Source of the DNA: UBA2402 sp037139735
GTDB lineage: Bacteria > Planctomycetota > Phycisphaerae > Phycisphaerales > UBA1924
Length of the DNA stretch: 64,000 nt
Reading direction: 5' to 3'
NCBI GenBank assembly: GCA_037139735.1
Contig: JBAXFU010000001.1
Location: 44,753-108,752 of the forward strand
The notes beneath the pieces were generated by a model, which did not search any database, was not told where the DNA came from, and saw nothing but the letters and a program-made list of their open reading frames with translations. Both the position numbers and the translations under genes were made by a program. This document shows positions 52,612 to 60,718 of this stretch, piece by piece. Numbering within the stretch: position 1 is the stretch's first letter; the number at the start of each line of letters is the position of its first letter.

Positions 52612-52818
52612 CCTGCACCGAACGTCCTTTGTTCGGCACCGGGGTTGAATCGACCACTCCATCCGATCCGCGAAGGCGGGCCGGATGTATTCAAGTCAGT
52701 TCGCGTTGGGGCCCAGCGCGAATGAGCGGCGGCGGGTGTTCCGTCGGCTGCCAGAAGAAGGGCTCCTAACTTGCGCCACGCCGCGGCATCCGTGGCTTGG
52801 CTGGAAGGACAGCACCCG
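52612..52818 (+). promoter_or_regulatory. Structured 5' leader of rplI with four hairpins
   Basis: Four perfect or near-perfect stems occur in series. H1 is CCGAAC/GTTCGG (52618-52636). H2 is CATCCG + CCGC / GCGG + CGGATG with a 2x2 internal loop (52660-52687). H3 is TTCGCG/CGCGAA (52700-52722). H4 is GCCACG/CGTGGC (52775-52796). The ribosome site GGAAGGA (52803-52809) follows H4 by 6 nt. No open frame with a ribosome site fills this space. It may be an autoregulatory ribosomal-protein leader; it matches no leader I can name. Confidence 0.5.
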
Positions 52819-53520
52819 ATGGCGAAGAACCTCAAGCTCCTGCTGGTCGAGAACGTCGAAAATCTTGGCATCGTCGGAGACGTCGTGAACGTCCGCATCG
52901 GCTACGCGCGCAACTTCCTGCTGCCCAGGAACCTCGCGACGCAGCCCAGCGACGAGAAGGTCAAGGAACTCGCCGGCAAGCGTGCCGCGGCTCAGAAGCA
53001 GCTCGAAGTGCAGCGTCAGACCCGCGTCGAACTCAACGGCAAGCTGCAGGGCGTCGAGCTCACGCTCATCCGCTCGTGCAACGACCAGGGCATCCTGTAC
53101 GGCGCGATCTCGCAGCAGGACCTGGCCGCCTCTCTCAAGGAGCTGGGCCACGTTGTCGCTCCTCGCGACGTCCGCATTCCTCAGACGATCAAGCGAGTCG
53201 ACTCCTTCGACGTGCACATCAAGCTCGACAGCGATCTTGACGCCCACATCAAGGTGCACATCAAGCCCGATCGCGAGTTGCCGGTCGCTTCGGCCCCGGC
53301 CCCCGAGGCCGAAGCCCCCGCCGGCGCCGGCGCGGAAGAGGGCGGCAAGAGCCGTCGTCGCGATGCTTGGATGGTGCCCGACGAATCCAACCGCGTCGTC
53401 GGCTGGGGCCCGAAGAAGGAAGACTCCGCCGCGGCCGCGGCCGACGGCGGCGACAAGAAGGCCAAGAAGGCCGACGGCGGCGAGAAGAAGGGCGGCAAGA
53501 AGGCCGCCTCGAAGGAGTGA
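52819..53520 (+). CDS. rplI: 50S ribosomal protein L9 with long C-terminal tail
   Basis: bL9 of 233 residues, versus about 150 normally. The N-domain reads AKNLKLLLVENVENLGIVGD, then VVNVRIGYARNFLLPRNLAT (the L9 signature), and the long helix and C-domain follow to about residue 150 (GAISQQDLAASLKELGHVVA, VHIKLDSDLDAHIKVHI). Residues about 155-233 are an Ala/Glu then Lys/Gly/Asp-rich extension with repeated KKADGGEKK-like units, probably disordered. The ATG at 52819 has GGAAGGA 9 nt upstream. A strong hairpin terminator follows 57 nt after the stop. Confidence 0.96.
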   Translation: MAKNLKLLLVENVENLGIVGDVVNVRIGYARNFLLPRNLATQPSDEKVKELAGKRAAAQKQLEVQRQTRVELNGKLQGVELTLIRSCNDQGILYGAISQQDLAASLKELGHVVAPRDVRIPQTIKRVDSFDVHIKLDSDLDAHIKVHIKPDRELPVASAPAPEAEAPAGAGAEEGGKSRRRDAWMVPDESNRVVGWGPKKEDSAAAAADGGDKKAKKADGGEKKGGKKAASKE

Positions 53521-53577
53521 TGATCCGGTGCTCGGTCCGCCGAGCGCCGCACTCCGATCAACGGCATGACACATCCA

Positions 53578-53608
53578 CAAAGGGCCGAGCCTCACGCTCG
53601 GCCCTTTG
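53578..53608 (+). terminator. Intrinsic terminator after rplI
   Basis: A perfect 13-pair stem, CAAAGGGCCGAGC with its complement, closes a CTCAC loop. The 3' arm ends in CCCTTTG and is followed by TCGTCTC. The flanking A and T tracts in the arms make it work in both directions. Confidence 0.8.
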
Positions 53609-54020
53609 TCGTCTCATCGACCCGGACTGCATCGCTTCCGCGATGCGGATCACCGGCGACACCGGGCGGCAGCGACGCGACCCTCTCGCGGCTTCTGGGT
53701 TCCACGAACGGAGCGGCGGGTGAATTGAACCCGCCCTGAACGCTCGTGCAAGCGCTCGCTCGCGACTTGCTCCCGGAAATGAAACCGCCGTTCTCGCCCG
53801 GTTCTTGCCTCGGCGAATCACCGTCCTCGACGATGTCCACGCAGGGCATTGACTGATGATCCGCATGAAGGAGCAAACCCCGTCCGAGAACCTTGAGCCT
53901 GCCGCCGGCACATGGTGCGGTCATATCCCGTCGCGTTGGCGGCCAACGATTCGGGAGCATTCATGCACCTCACGACATCAGCATCCGTTCATCCCGGCCT
54001 TCGCCCTTGAGGATCAGTCC
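53609..54020. other. Intergenic region, nothing recognised
   Basis: The frame of the downstream dockerin protein is open back to 53856, but the signal peptide and GAGGA ribosome site place its start at 54021. No other coding, RNA or repeat signal is seen. Confidence 0.4.
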
Positions 54021-55343
54021 ATGCACAACACCATGAAGTTCGCCGCCCTGCTCGCCACTTCCTGCGTGACCGGCGTCACCGGCGCGCAGACGCTCCACGG
54101 CATCATGTTCCGCACGGGCGGCCAGACCTCGGGCCTCAACCCCATCCTCTACGACGTCAACACGCTCAGCGGCACGGCGACGAATCCCCGCAACGTGAAC
54201 GTGAACAACTGCGTCGGGATCGCGGTCGATCCCGCCAACGGCGTGATGTACGGCCTGACCGATCAGTTCGGCCGCATCAACAACCAGTCGGGCCAAGGCG
54301 GCAAGAACCTGATCTTCACGATCAATCCCACGACCGGGACGGCCGCCGCCGTCGGCCGGATCGATCCTTCGGGCGCGTTCCAGGTCTTCGAGGGCGACAT
54401 CGCCTTCAACCCCGTCGACGGCGTCATGTGGGGCGTCTCGACGCTCATCAACTCGGCTCGACTTTTCCGCGTCGACAAGGCCACCGGTCTGGCCACCCTC
54501 GGACCTTCGATCTCGCCGCTCATCGGCACGGACCTTGACATCAGCGGTCTGGCCTTCAATGCCGCGGGAGAGTTGTTCGTGCTCGACACGCGGTACCCGA
54601 ACAATCCCGGTCCCGCGATCATCATGAAACTCAACCCCGCCACCGGCGCAACGCTCCAGTCGTGGAACACGGGCACCCTGCTGGGCAACTGCGCCGGCAT
54701 GACCTTTTCGCCCGGCGGCACGCTCTTCATCGCCGACGGCGACACGAGCGGCACCAATCGTCTGTACCGCTTCGACTTCGCCGCCGGTTCGATGATCGAC
54801 ATCGGCCCCACCAACGCGGCGGGGGGCGCCTATCGCGGGCTGGCCGGGCTCGTCTTCGGCTGCACTGCCGCACGCATCACGGCACCGCCCGCCAATGCAT
54901 CGACATGCCCGTCGGGCGGAGCCACCTTCACCGTCGCGACGGCCAACGCCACCTCGATCCGATGGCAGATCGAGGACGCCGCGGCCACCACGGGGTGGAC
55001 CCTCATCACCGATGGTCCGGTGACGCTCGCGGGCGAGTTCATAGGAACGGCCTCGGGCGCCTCCGCCGCCTCCTTGCAGTTCACCAACGTCTCCACGAAC
55101 CTCCGCACGCTTCGCTTCCGGGCCAGTGCCTCGAGCACCTGCGGCGGCGAGACGAGCGATCCCGCCTCGCTGACGATCTGCATCGGGGAATTCAACTGCG
55201 ATGGCGGCGTCGACGGCAACGACATCGAGTCGTTCTTCGTCGCGTGGGAGGCGGGCGCATCGTCGGCCGACGTCAACGCCGACGGCGGGATCGACGGGAG
55301 CGACGTGGAAGTCTTCTTTCTCCGTTGGGAAGGTGGCTGCTGA
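54021..55343 (+). CDS. Secreted beta-propeller-like protein with GC-ending dockerin repeats
   Basis: A 440-residue exported protein. GAGGA lies about 7 nt before the ATG at 54021, and a signal peptide ends near Gly-Ala-Gln (residue 23). The first ~290 residues have repeated strand units such as NNCVGIAVDPANGVMYGLTD, DISGLAFNAAGELFVLDTRY and NCAGMTFSPGGTLFIADGDT, as in secreted propeller domains of the DUF4394/SMP-30-like kind. An Ig-like part follows. The end has two calcium loops, FNCDGGVDGNDIESFFVAW and DVNADGGIDGSDVEVFFLRW, then EGGC. The tail is the same type as on the protein at 17221. Function is unknown; surface or extracellular attachment is inferred. Confidence 0.83.
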   Translation: MHNTMKFAALLATSCVTGVTGAQTLHGIMFRTGGQTSGLNPILYDVNTLSGTATNPRNVNVNNCVGIAVDPANGVMYGLTDQFGRINNQSGQGGKNLIFTINPTTGTAAAVGRIDPSGAFQVFEGDIAFNPVDGVMWGVSTLINSARLFRVDKATGLATLGPSISPLIGTDLDISGLAFNAAGELFVLDTRYPNNPGPAIIMKLNPATGATLQSWNTGTLLGNCAGMTFSPGGTLFIADGDTSGTNRLYRFDFAAGSMIDIGPTNAAGGAYRGLAGLVFGCTAARITAPPANASTCPSGGATFTVATANATSIRWQIEDAAATTGWTLITDGPVTLAGEFIGTASGASAASLQFTNVSTNLRTLRFRASASSTCGGETSDPASLTICIGEFNCDGGVDGNDIESFFVAWEAGASSADVNADGGIDGSDVEVFFLRWEGGC

Positions 55344-55366
55344 CCTCCCGGACGCGACGCAGGCGA

Positions 55367-56332
55367 TCAGGCTCGGCCACTGCCCGCGGGATTCCCCGCG
55401 ACCTTCGCCTCCGGCGCATGTTCGAGGCCCGTCATGGACGCCACCGCCCTCACCGCCAGCACCGAGCAGGGCGCCTCGCGGAGCACCTTTTCCGCGGTGC
55501 TGCCGAGCAGCACGTCGCGAATGTTGGTCTTGCCTCGCGTGCCCAGCACCAGGAGGTCGACGCCGTTGGCCTTCGCGTAGTCGACGATGCCGGTGCGATG
55601 GCCGGGATGCTCGACGGCGGCGTACGAGGGCTTCACGTAGTCGAGCGAGTGACCGAGCTTCGACGCCCACTCCTTGAGCCGACGCAGCAGCGTCTGCTGA
55701 TACTGCTTGTGGAAGTCCGGCGTCGAGACGGGCATCGAGGCGGGGAAGCTGAAGTCCTGCCAGAGCGGCTGGAAGACGTGAACGACGTGAAGGGCGGCGT
55801 TGTCCTGCGTGCAGATCCTCGCCGCCTGATCGATCGCCTCGAGCGCCGTGGGCGAGAAGTCGGCGCACGCCGCGACGTTCTTGAACCCGCCCCCCATGGT
55901 GTCGCGGATCAGGAGCACCGGGCAATGAGCATGACGCACGCACGCCGTCGCGACGGTGCCCATGCCCACGTCGGGCTTGCGAGTGCCGTACGCCCCGACG
56001 ATCAGCAGGTCGGCCTTGGCCTCTCTCGCCTTGGAGAGCAGGCCCCGCACGCGGTTGTCGATCCGCACCTCGAACTTCACGCTCGACGCGCCGTCGATCT
56101 TCGAGACCAGTCTCGTCCATTCCTTGCGGGCGTCATCCACCAGGCTGTCGCAGATCTTCTGCTGGAACGGGGACATCGCCTCCTCGAGTTCCGTGACGAC
56201 CAGCGTGTCGATCACGTGCACGGCGCAGACCGCGGCGTTGTTCCACCTCGAAAGGCGAATCGCCTCCTTGAGCGCGATGAGCGAACACTCGGAAAAGTCG
56301 AACCCCACGACGATCGAAGAGAGCTTGTCCAT
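55367..56332 (-). CDS. Tandem universal stress protein (UspA family)
   Basis: A 321-residue cytoplasmic protein with two USP domains. Domain 1, about 1-145, includes SIVVGFDFSECSLIALKEAI and the nucleotide motif VGAYGTRKPDVGMGTVATAC. Domain 2, about 150-300, includes NVAACADFSPTALEAIDQAA and LLVLGTRGKTNIRDVLLGST, the full G-2x-G-9x-G-S/T ATP motif. The ATG at 56332 has AAAGGA 7 nt upstream. Tandem USPs respond to stress or energy state. The minus-strand promoter at 56385-56412 likely drives it alone. Confidence 0.93.
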   Translation of the reverse strand: MDKLSSIVVGFDFSECSLIALKEAIRLSRWNNAAVCAVHVIDTLVVTELEEAMSPFQQKICDSLVDDARKEWTRLVSKIDGASSVKFEVRIDNRVRGLLSKAREAKADLLIVGAYGTRKPDVGMGTVATACVRHAHCPVLLIRDTMGGGFKNVAACADFSPTALEAIDQAARICTQDNAALHVVHVFQPLWQDFSFPASMPVSTPDFHKQYQQTLLRRLKEWASKLGHSLDYVKPSYAAVEHPGHRTGIVDYAKANGVDLLVLGTRGKTNIRDVLLGSTAEKVLREAPCSVLAVRAVASMTGLEHAPEAKVAGNPAGSGRA

Positions 56333-56384
56333 GGTCGATTCCTTTCGTCGAATCGCAACGTGGCGATGGATCCGCTGGCGTCCA

Positions 56385-56412
56385 ATGGTAGTATCGACCC
56401 AGCGCATGTCAT
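56385..56412 (-). promoter_or_regulatory. Promoter of the universal stress protein gene
   Basis: ATGACA (56412-56407) and TACCAT (56390-56385) on the minus strand are 16 nt apart. A start near 56378 would give a leader of about 45 nt. Confidence 0.5.
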
Positions 56413-56447
56413 GAGCGGCGGCTCTCTTCACGGCCACGGCGTTCGAA

Positions 56448-56476
56448 CCTGCGGCACGCCGCGGCTTCGCCGCAGG
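56448..56476 (-). terminator. Hairpin downstream of modC
   Basis: CCTGCGGC and GCCGCAGG form an 8-pair stem with a 13-nt GC-rich loop that can refold internally. It starts 20 nt after the modC stop. No T run is present. Confidence 0.4.
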
Positions 56477-56496
56477 TCGCCGCAGTGATGCCCCGT

Positions 56497-57552
56497 TCAT
56501 GCTCCGCACGCGATGGATCTGGCCTTGACGAGGCACCACACCTCGCTCCCATCCCGGAGCGCAAGGTCTGACGCCGCCGCTTCGCTGACCTCCGCGATCA
56601 GCCCGAAGCCCGCGTCCAACTCGACGAAGACCCCGCCCTCGCCGCGGGCCAGTCTCGCGACTCGCGCCTTCCACCGGTTCTGGATCGATACCCCCTCGAG
56701 CGGTCGAAGCGACAACGCCACGTCGCAGGCCTTGATGATCGCCCGCACCCGCGTGCCCGGGACGAGTCCCTCGGCGGCCACGGTCAGGCGAGTGTCGCCC
56801 ACGAGGATGGTGGGCGACGGATCGCCGCGCTCGACCACTCCATCGACGACGCTCACGAACCCGTGACGTCGGAGCAATCGCCTGGCCGCGGGTTCCTGCA
56901 GCAGTGCCGATGCGGCGCCCGAACCGACGCATCGGCCGGCCTCCAAAAGCAACAGGCGGTCTGTCAAGCGGAGCAGGTCGGGAAGGTCGTGGCTGACGCA
57001 CAACACCGGGATCTGGGCCACGTCGACCAATCGTCGCAGGAACGGCATGATCTGGTCGCGAAGCGATTGATCCATCGACGCAAACGGTTCGTCGAGCAGC
57101 ATCAGTCGAGGCGACGAAAGCATCGCTCGGCCGAGGGCCACCCGCTGGGACTCCCCGCCCGAAAGTCGCGACGGGACCCGGTCCAGAAGGGACCCCAACT
57201 CCAGCACGTCCACGATCTCGCGAAAGCGGCTCTCCGGCCCGTCCGCCGCATAGCGGAGATTCCGCTCCACCGAGAGGTGCGGCAACAACCGATGTTCCTG
57301 AAAGACCACGGCGACCCGGCGACGATGAACCGGAAGGTCGATCCGCTCCGCTGCATCGAAAAGCACCGTGCCGCCGACCTCGATCCGCCCGGCGTCGGGA
57401 CGCAACAACCCAGCGATGAGGTGAAGCAACGTCGTCTTGCCGGCCCCCGACGGGCCATGAACGCCGACGACGCGATCGCCCGAGGCGGCCCGCCACGAGA
57501 GGTCCAGCGAGAAGGCGCTGTTTCGCCGTGCCGTGATCTTCAGGTCGATCAT
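56497..57552 (-). CDS. modC: Molybdate ABC transporter ATP-binding protein
   Basis: A 351-residue ATPase of the molybdate importer. Walker A is GPSGAGKTT, Q-loop AVVFQEHRLLPHLSV, signature LSGGESQRVALGRAMLSSPR, Walker B LMLLDEPFASMDQSL, and the H-loop is in CVSHDLPDLLRL. The C-terminal ~90 residues (TRVRAIIKACDVALSLRPLE, FVELDAGFGLIAEVSE) form the TOBE/MOP molybdate-binding regulatory domain. The start overlaps the modB stop by 4 nt. It is the last gene of modABC. Confidence 0.95.
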   Translation of the reverse strand: MIDLKITARRNSAFSLDLSWRAASGDRVVGVHGPSGAGKTTLLHLIAGLLRPDAGRIEVGGTVLFDAAERIDLPVHRRRVAVVFQEHRLLPHLSVERNLRYAADGPESRFREIVDVLELGSLLDRVPSRLSGGESQRVALGRAMLSSPRLMLLDEPFASMDQSLRDQIMPFLRRLVDVAQIPVLCVSHDLPDLLRLTDRLLLLEAGRCVGSGAASALLQEPAARRLLRRHGFVSVVDGVVERGDPSPTILVGDTRLTVAAEGLVPGTRVRAIIKACDVALSLRPLEGVSIQNRWKARVARLARGEGGVFVELDAGFGLIAEVSEAAASDLALRDGSEVWCLVKARSIACGA

Positions 57553-58250
57553 GCCACCTCCTCCCGCGGGTTCGCGCTCGCCACGACCCGCCGCGACAGC
57601 ACCCCCGAGGCCACCAAGGCGGCCACCGAGATGAGCACGGAGAAGAGCATGAGCCGCAGTGCGGGCGGATCGCCGCCGGGCGTTTGCGACCATGCATAGA
57701 TGGCGGCCGGGATGGTGCGCGTGCGACCCTCGATGCTGCCCGCGAACGTGACGGTGGCGCCGAACTCTCCCAGACTGCGCGCAAAGCACAGGACCGCGCC
57801 CGAGATGATGCCCGGCAAGCACAGGGGAAGCGTGACGGTCCGGAACACTCGCCACGGTGACGCCCCAAGCGTCGAGGCGGCCTGCTCGAGTCGCGAATCG
57901 ACGGCCTCCATCGCCGATCGGATGGCCCGGACCATCAGCGGGAACCCCATGACGCCCGCCGCCAACGCGGCCCCGCGAATCGTGAAGGCCAACTCGATGC
58001 CGAGGCGGTCGCGAAGCCAGCCCCCCGCCGTCGAGGCGTTGCCCAGCGTCGCGAGGAGCATGTACCCGACCGCCACCGGAGGCATCACGAGTGGAAGATG
58101 CACGATGGCATCGAGCAGGACCTTGCCAGGGAACCGGCACCGCGCCAACACCCACGCGGCGGCGATGGCGGGGAGGATGCAGCCCGCCGTGGCCATGAAG
58201 GCGACCTCAAGGGAGAGCCCGACGGCCGTCCACTCCTGCGGCGTGATCAT
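57549..58250 (-). CDS. modB: Molybdate ABC transporter permease
   Basis: A 233-residue membrane protein with about five helices. The blocks HLPLVMPPVAVGYMLLATLG and RLEQAASTLGASPWRVFRTV (the ATPase-docking EAA loop), then TLPLCLPGIISGAVLCFARS and LGEFGATVTFAGSIEGRTRT are all characteristic of ModB. Overlaps of 4 nt with both modA and modC show a coupled operon. Confidence 0.96.
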   Translation of the reverse strand: MITPQEWTAVGLSLEVAFMATAGCILPAIAAAWVLARCRFPGKVLLDAIVHLPLVMPPVAVGYMLLATLGNASTAGGWLRDRLGIELAFTIRGAALAAGVMGFPLMVRAIRSAMEAVDSRLEQAASTLGASPWRVFRTVTLPLCLPGIISGAVLCFARSLGEFGATVTFAGSIEGRTRTIPAAIYAWSQTPGGDPPALRLMLFSVLISVAALVASGVLSRRVVASANPREEVA

Positions 58251-59002
58251 CGCGCCTCCGATCCGGGGACCACCCGGAACCCTGCCGCCTCGAACGCCGC
58301 ACGGGCGTCAGCCCCCTGCAGGAACCCCAGGAACCGCCGTGCCGCCGAATCGGCCACCTTGGCGATCGCGATTGGATACACCGCTTCGCCGGGAAAGAAG
58401 GCCACTCGCCGGAGCGAGGGGCTCGCATGCGCATCGCTGGCGTAGATCACGGCCGCCTCGGCCTCGCCGGACTCGACCAGGTTGACCACGGCCCTCGCGT
58501 CCGGCAGCGTCACCAGCGTGGGTTCGACCATCGACCACCATCCCGCCTTCTCGAGGGCCTCCTTCGCGTACCGGCCAACCGGCACGGTGGCCGGATCGCC
58601 GATGGCGAAGCGGCGGACGGCGCGGAGCGAATCGGGCTTGCTGGGGTCGAGCGTCGTGCCCGGGGCAGCGACCATCACGAGCCGGTTGGCGAGCAGGTCT
58701 GAAACCTCCGAATCGTCGATTCGACCGACCTTCACGAGTTCATCCATCCACCGGCGATCGGCCGAGAGGAAGAGGTGCATGGTGGCCCCCGACATCGCCT
58801 GCTTGGCGAGCGTGGCCGAGGAGCCCGAATGAACCTCGACGCTGATGCCCTCGGCCTGCTCGAAGCGCGTGGCGAGCGATTCCACGACGGTGGCCGCACT
58901 GCTGGCCACGAACGCCGAGACGGTCGGCTTCGGCGGCTCGGCGGGCCCACAACCGGCGAGGCAGGCCAAACCGGTCAGCAGTGACAGGAGTCTGAACGGC
59001 AT
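58247..59002 (-). CDS. modA: Molybdate-binding protein (lipoprotein)
   Basis: A 251-residue binding protein. The signal peptide LLSLLTGLACLAGC has a lipobox with the acylated Cys at 18. The mature part has VSAFVASSAATVVESLATRF, VEVHSGSSATLAKQAMSG, LFLSADRRWMDELVKVGRID and EKAGWWSMVEPTLVTLPDA, as in ModA. TAGGAT (59009-59014) lies 6 nt before the ATG, with no Shine-Dalgarno, so the operon message is probably leaderless. It is divergent from the DUF2330 gene. No ModE site could be recognised. Confidence 0.93.
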   Translation of the reverse strand: MPFRLLSLLTGLACLAGCGPAEPPKPTVSAFVASSAATVVESLATRFEQAEGISVEVHSGSSATLAKQAMSGATMHLFLSADRRWMDELVKVGRIDDSEVSDLLANRLVMVAAPGTTLDPSKPDSLRAVRRFAIGDPATVPVGRYAKEALEKAGWWSMVEPTLVTLPDARAVVNLVESGEAEAAVIYASDAHASPSLRRVAFFPGEAVYPIAIAKVADSAARRFLGFLQGADARAAFEAAGFRVVPGSEAR

Positions 59003-59086
59003 CGGAGTATCCTATCGAAGATGACCACGGGCCGCACAACCCCTTCGAACCCGCAACCAGTCCGTGCGCCACGCCTATCACTTTAC

Positions 59087-60613
59087 ATGGGACGCTTGAT
59101 CCATCTGCTGGCGATGCTCGTGCTGGGCTTGTCTGGGACGCTCGCCGGCGCCGACGGCGGCGCGTTCAAGCGGATGATCGAGGACCCGACGGCCGCCACG
59201 ATGCCCGACCAAGCCGCGTTGATCGCCTTTGACGGCACCACGCAGACGCTGGCGATCCAGACTCGATTCGAGGGCGACCCGTCCGAGTTCGCGTGGGTGG
59301 TGCCCCTGCCTTCGCCGCCGGAGGTGAAGGCGTGTCCGCCCTCGGTCTTCAAGGTGCTGCCGCGGCTGTTTCCCAGGCGGGTCGTCACGGACTCGGCGAT
59401 TCCTCCACTCTGGATTCCGTGCGCGCTGTTGACCATCGCGATTCTGGGGTTCGTTCGAACAGGGTCGCCTCGGATCCGAGCCGCGATCTTCCTCGGCCTC
59501 TTGGGGGCCGTGGTGGTGGTGGTGCTGCCCGCGCTGGGGACGGCTCGCTCGAGTGCTCGAGCGCTCGGCGAACCGTCCCTCGACGTCCGCACGCAACTCG
59601 TCGGTGATCACGAGGTTTCCATTCTCGAGGCAAAAAGAGCCGACGAGGTGACGGGGTGGCTCACCGGCCACGGCTTTGATGTCAACCCGGCGGCGGGCGA
59701 GGCGATCGCCTCGTACGTGCGGGACGGTTGGTGCTTCGTTGCCTCCAAGAGCGTTCGCACGAGGACGACTGCAGGCGGCGAGACCATCACGCCTCATCCC
59801 CTGGTCTTTCGCTTCCGAACTCCCAAAGCGGTCTATCCGATGCGTTTGACGGGGGCGAACAACACGGGGCCCTTGGCGGTGACGCTCTACGTGTTCGGAT
59901 CCGGAACGGCTGCCGCCGATGGATGGGAAGTCCGCCGCTCCGCCCCGCTGTCGAAACGAAGTCCCCAGCCGCTCAACTCGCAACCGACCCTCTTTCCGCC
60001 GGGCGACGTCTTGGTCTCGTTCGGCCCGTTGCTCGACCTGCTGCCCCCGGGCGTGACGCACGCGACGTGCCTGACCCGAACGCTGCGGCCCGAGCAGATG
60101 TCGAAGGATGTCGCCATTTCGATGGGCGAACCCCGTTACGAACGGGCCGCCGTCTACACGAACGATGCGGCGTGGCTCATCGGCGCGAACACGGGCGGGT
60201 GCTGTCTCCTCGGAGGCGCGCTCGTGAACGCCATCGTCGCTTCGCTGGGACTCGCCCATCGTTCGAACAGATTCGTGCTCGGATGGGTCGTCGTATCGGC
60301 GATCATCGGCGTCGCCGTCGCGGGCACGCGGCCGCGGGCGCTCTCGCCCACCCGCCCCGACCGGGACATCGGCTACTTCTGGTCAGCGATGCCGCTCCCG
60401 CCGCTCCGTGAGCCGGTCAGGTCCGCCGATGAGGTACGTGCGATCGTCGCCTCTCTTCACGAGTCGGGCGCCCTGCCCAGCGACGTGACGATCCCTCCCG
60501 AAACCGACGGTCCGGGGGGCTGGCAGTTGACGACCACCGACACCGCGATCGTGATGCGGATCGTCGACGAGTTCGGACAGGAGCATCAGCTCGACTGGCC
60601 GCTCGCTCGCTGA
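59087..60613 (+). CDS. DUF2330 membrane-anchored protein
   Basis: A 508-residue protein from the ATG at 59087; the frame is open to 59021, but the later start yields a signal peptide (RLIHLLAMLVLGLSGTLAGA). The DUF2330 blocks are visible: ADGGAFKRMIEDPTAATMPD, QAALIAFDGTTQTLAIQTRF and FAWVVPLPSPPEVKACPPSV. A later YPMRLTGANNTGPLAVTLYV fits the family. Extra hydrophobic helices lie around 110-160 and 380-415 (ALVNAIVASLGLAHRSNRFV, then GWVVVSAIIGVAVAG), so the protein is likely anchored and partly periplasmic. The family has no known function and is common in Planctomycetes and Myxococcota. Confidence 0.82.
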   Translation: MGRLIHLLAMLVLGLSGTLAGADGGAFKRMIEDPTAATMPDQAALIAFDGTTQTLAIQTRFEGDPSEFAWVVPLPSPPEVKACPPSVFKVLPRLFPRRVVTDSAIPPLWIPCALLTIAILGFVRTGSPRIRAAIFLGLLGAVVVVVLPALGTARSSARALGEPSLDVRTQLVGDHEVSILEAKRADEVTGWLTGHGFDVNPAAGEAIASYVRDGWCFVASKSVRTRTTAGGETITPHPLVFRFRTPKAVYPMRLTGANNTGPLAVTLYVFGSGTAAADGWEVRRSAPLSKRSPQPLNSQPTLFPPGDVLVSFGPLLDLLPPGVTHATCLTRTLRPEQMSKDVAISMGEPRYERAAVYTNDAAWLIGANTGGCCLLGGALVNAIVASLGLAHRSNRFVLGWVVVSAIIGVAVAGTRPRALSPTRPDRDIGYFWSAMPLPPLREPVRSADEVRAIVASLHESGALPSDVTIPPETDGPGGWQLTTTDTAIVMRIVDEFGQEHQLDWPLAR

Positions 60614-60718
60614 GGAGGCTTGCTTCGCGAGATCGCGTCGACGGTACACTTGCCCGCCCTTCGATCACGGCGGCCGCTTTCGCCACCGAAGGAGGCCCCC
60701 TTGCAGGGAGAACCCACG

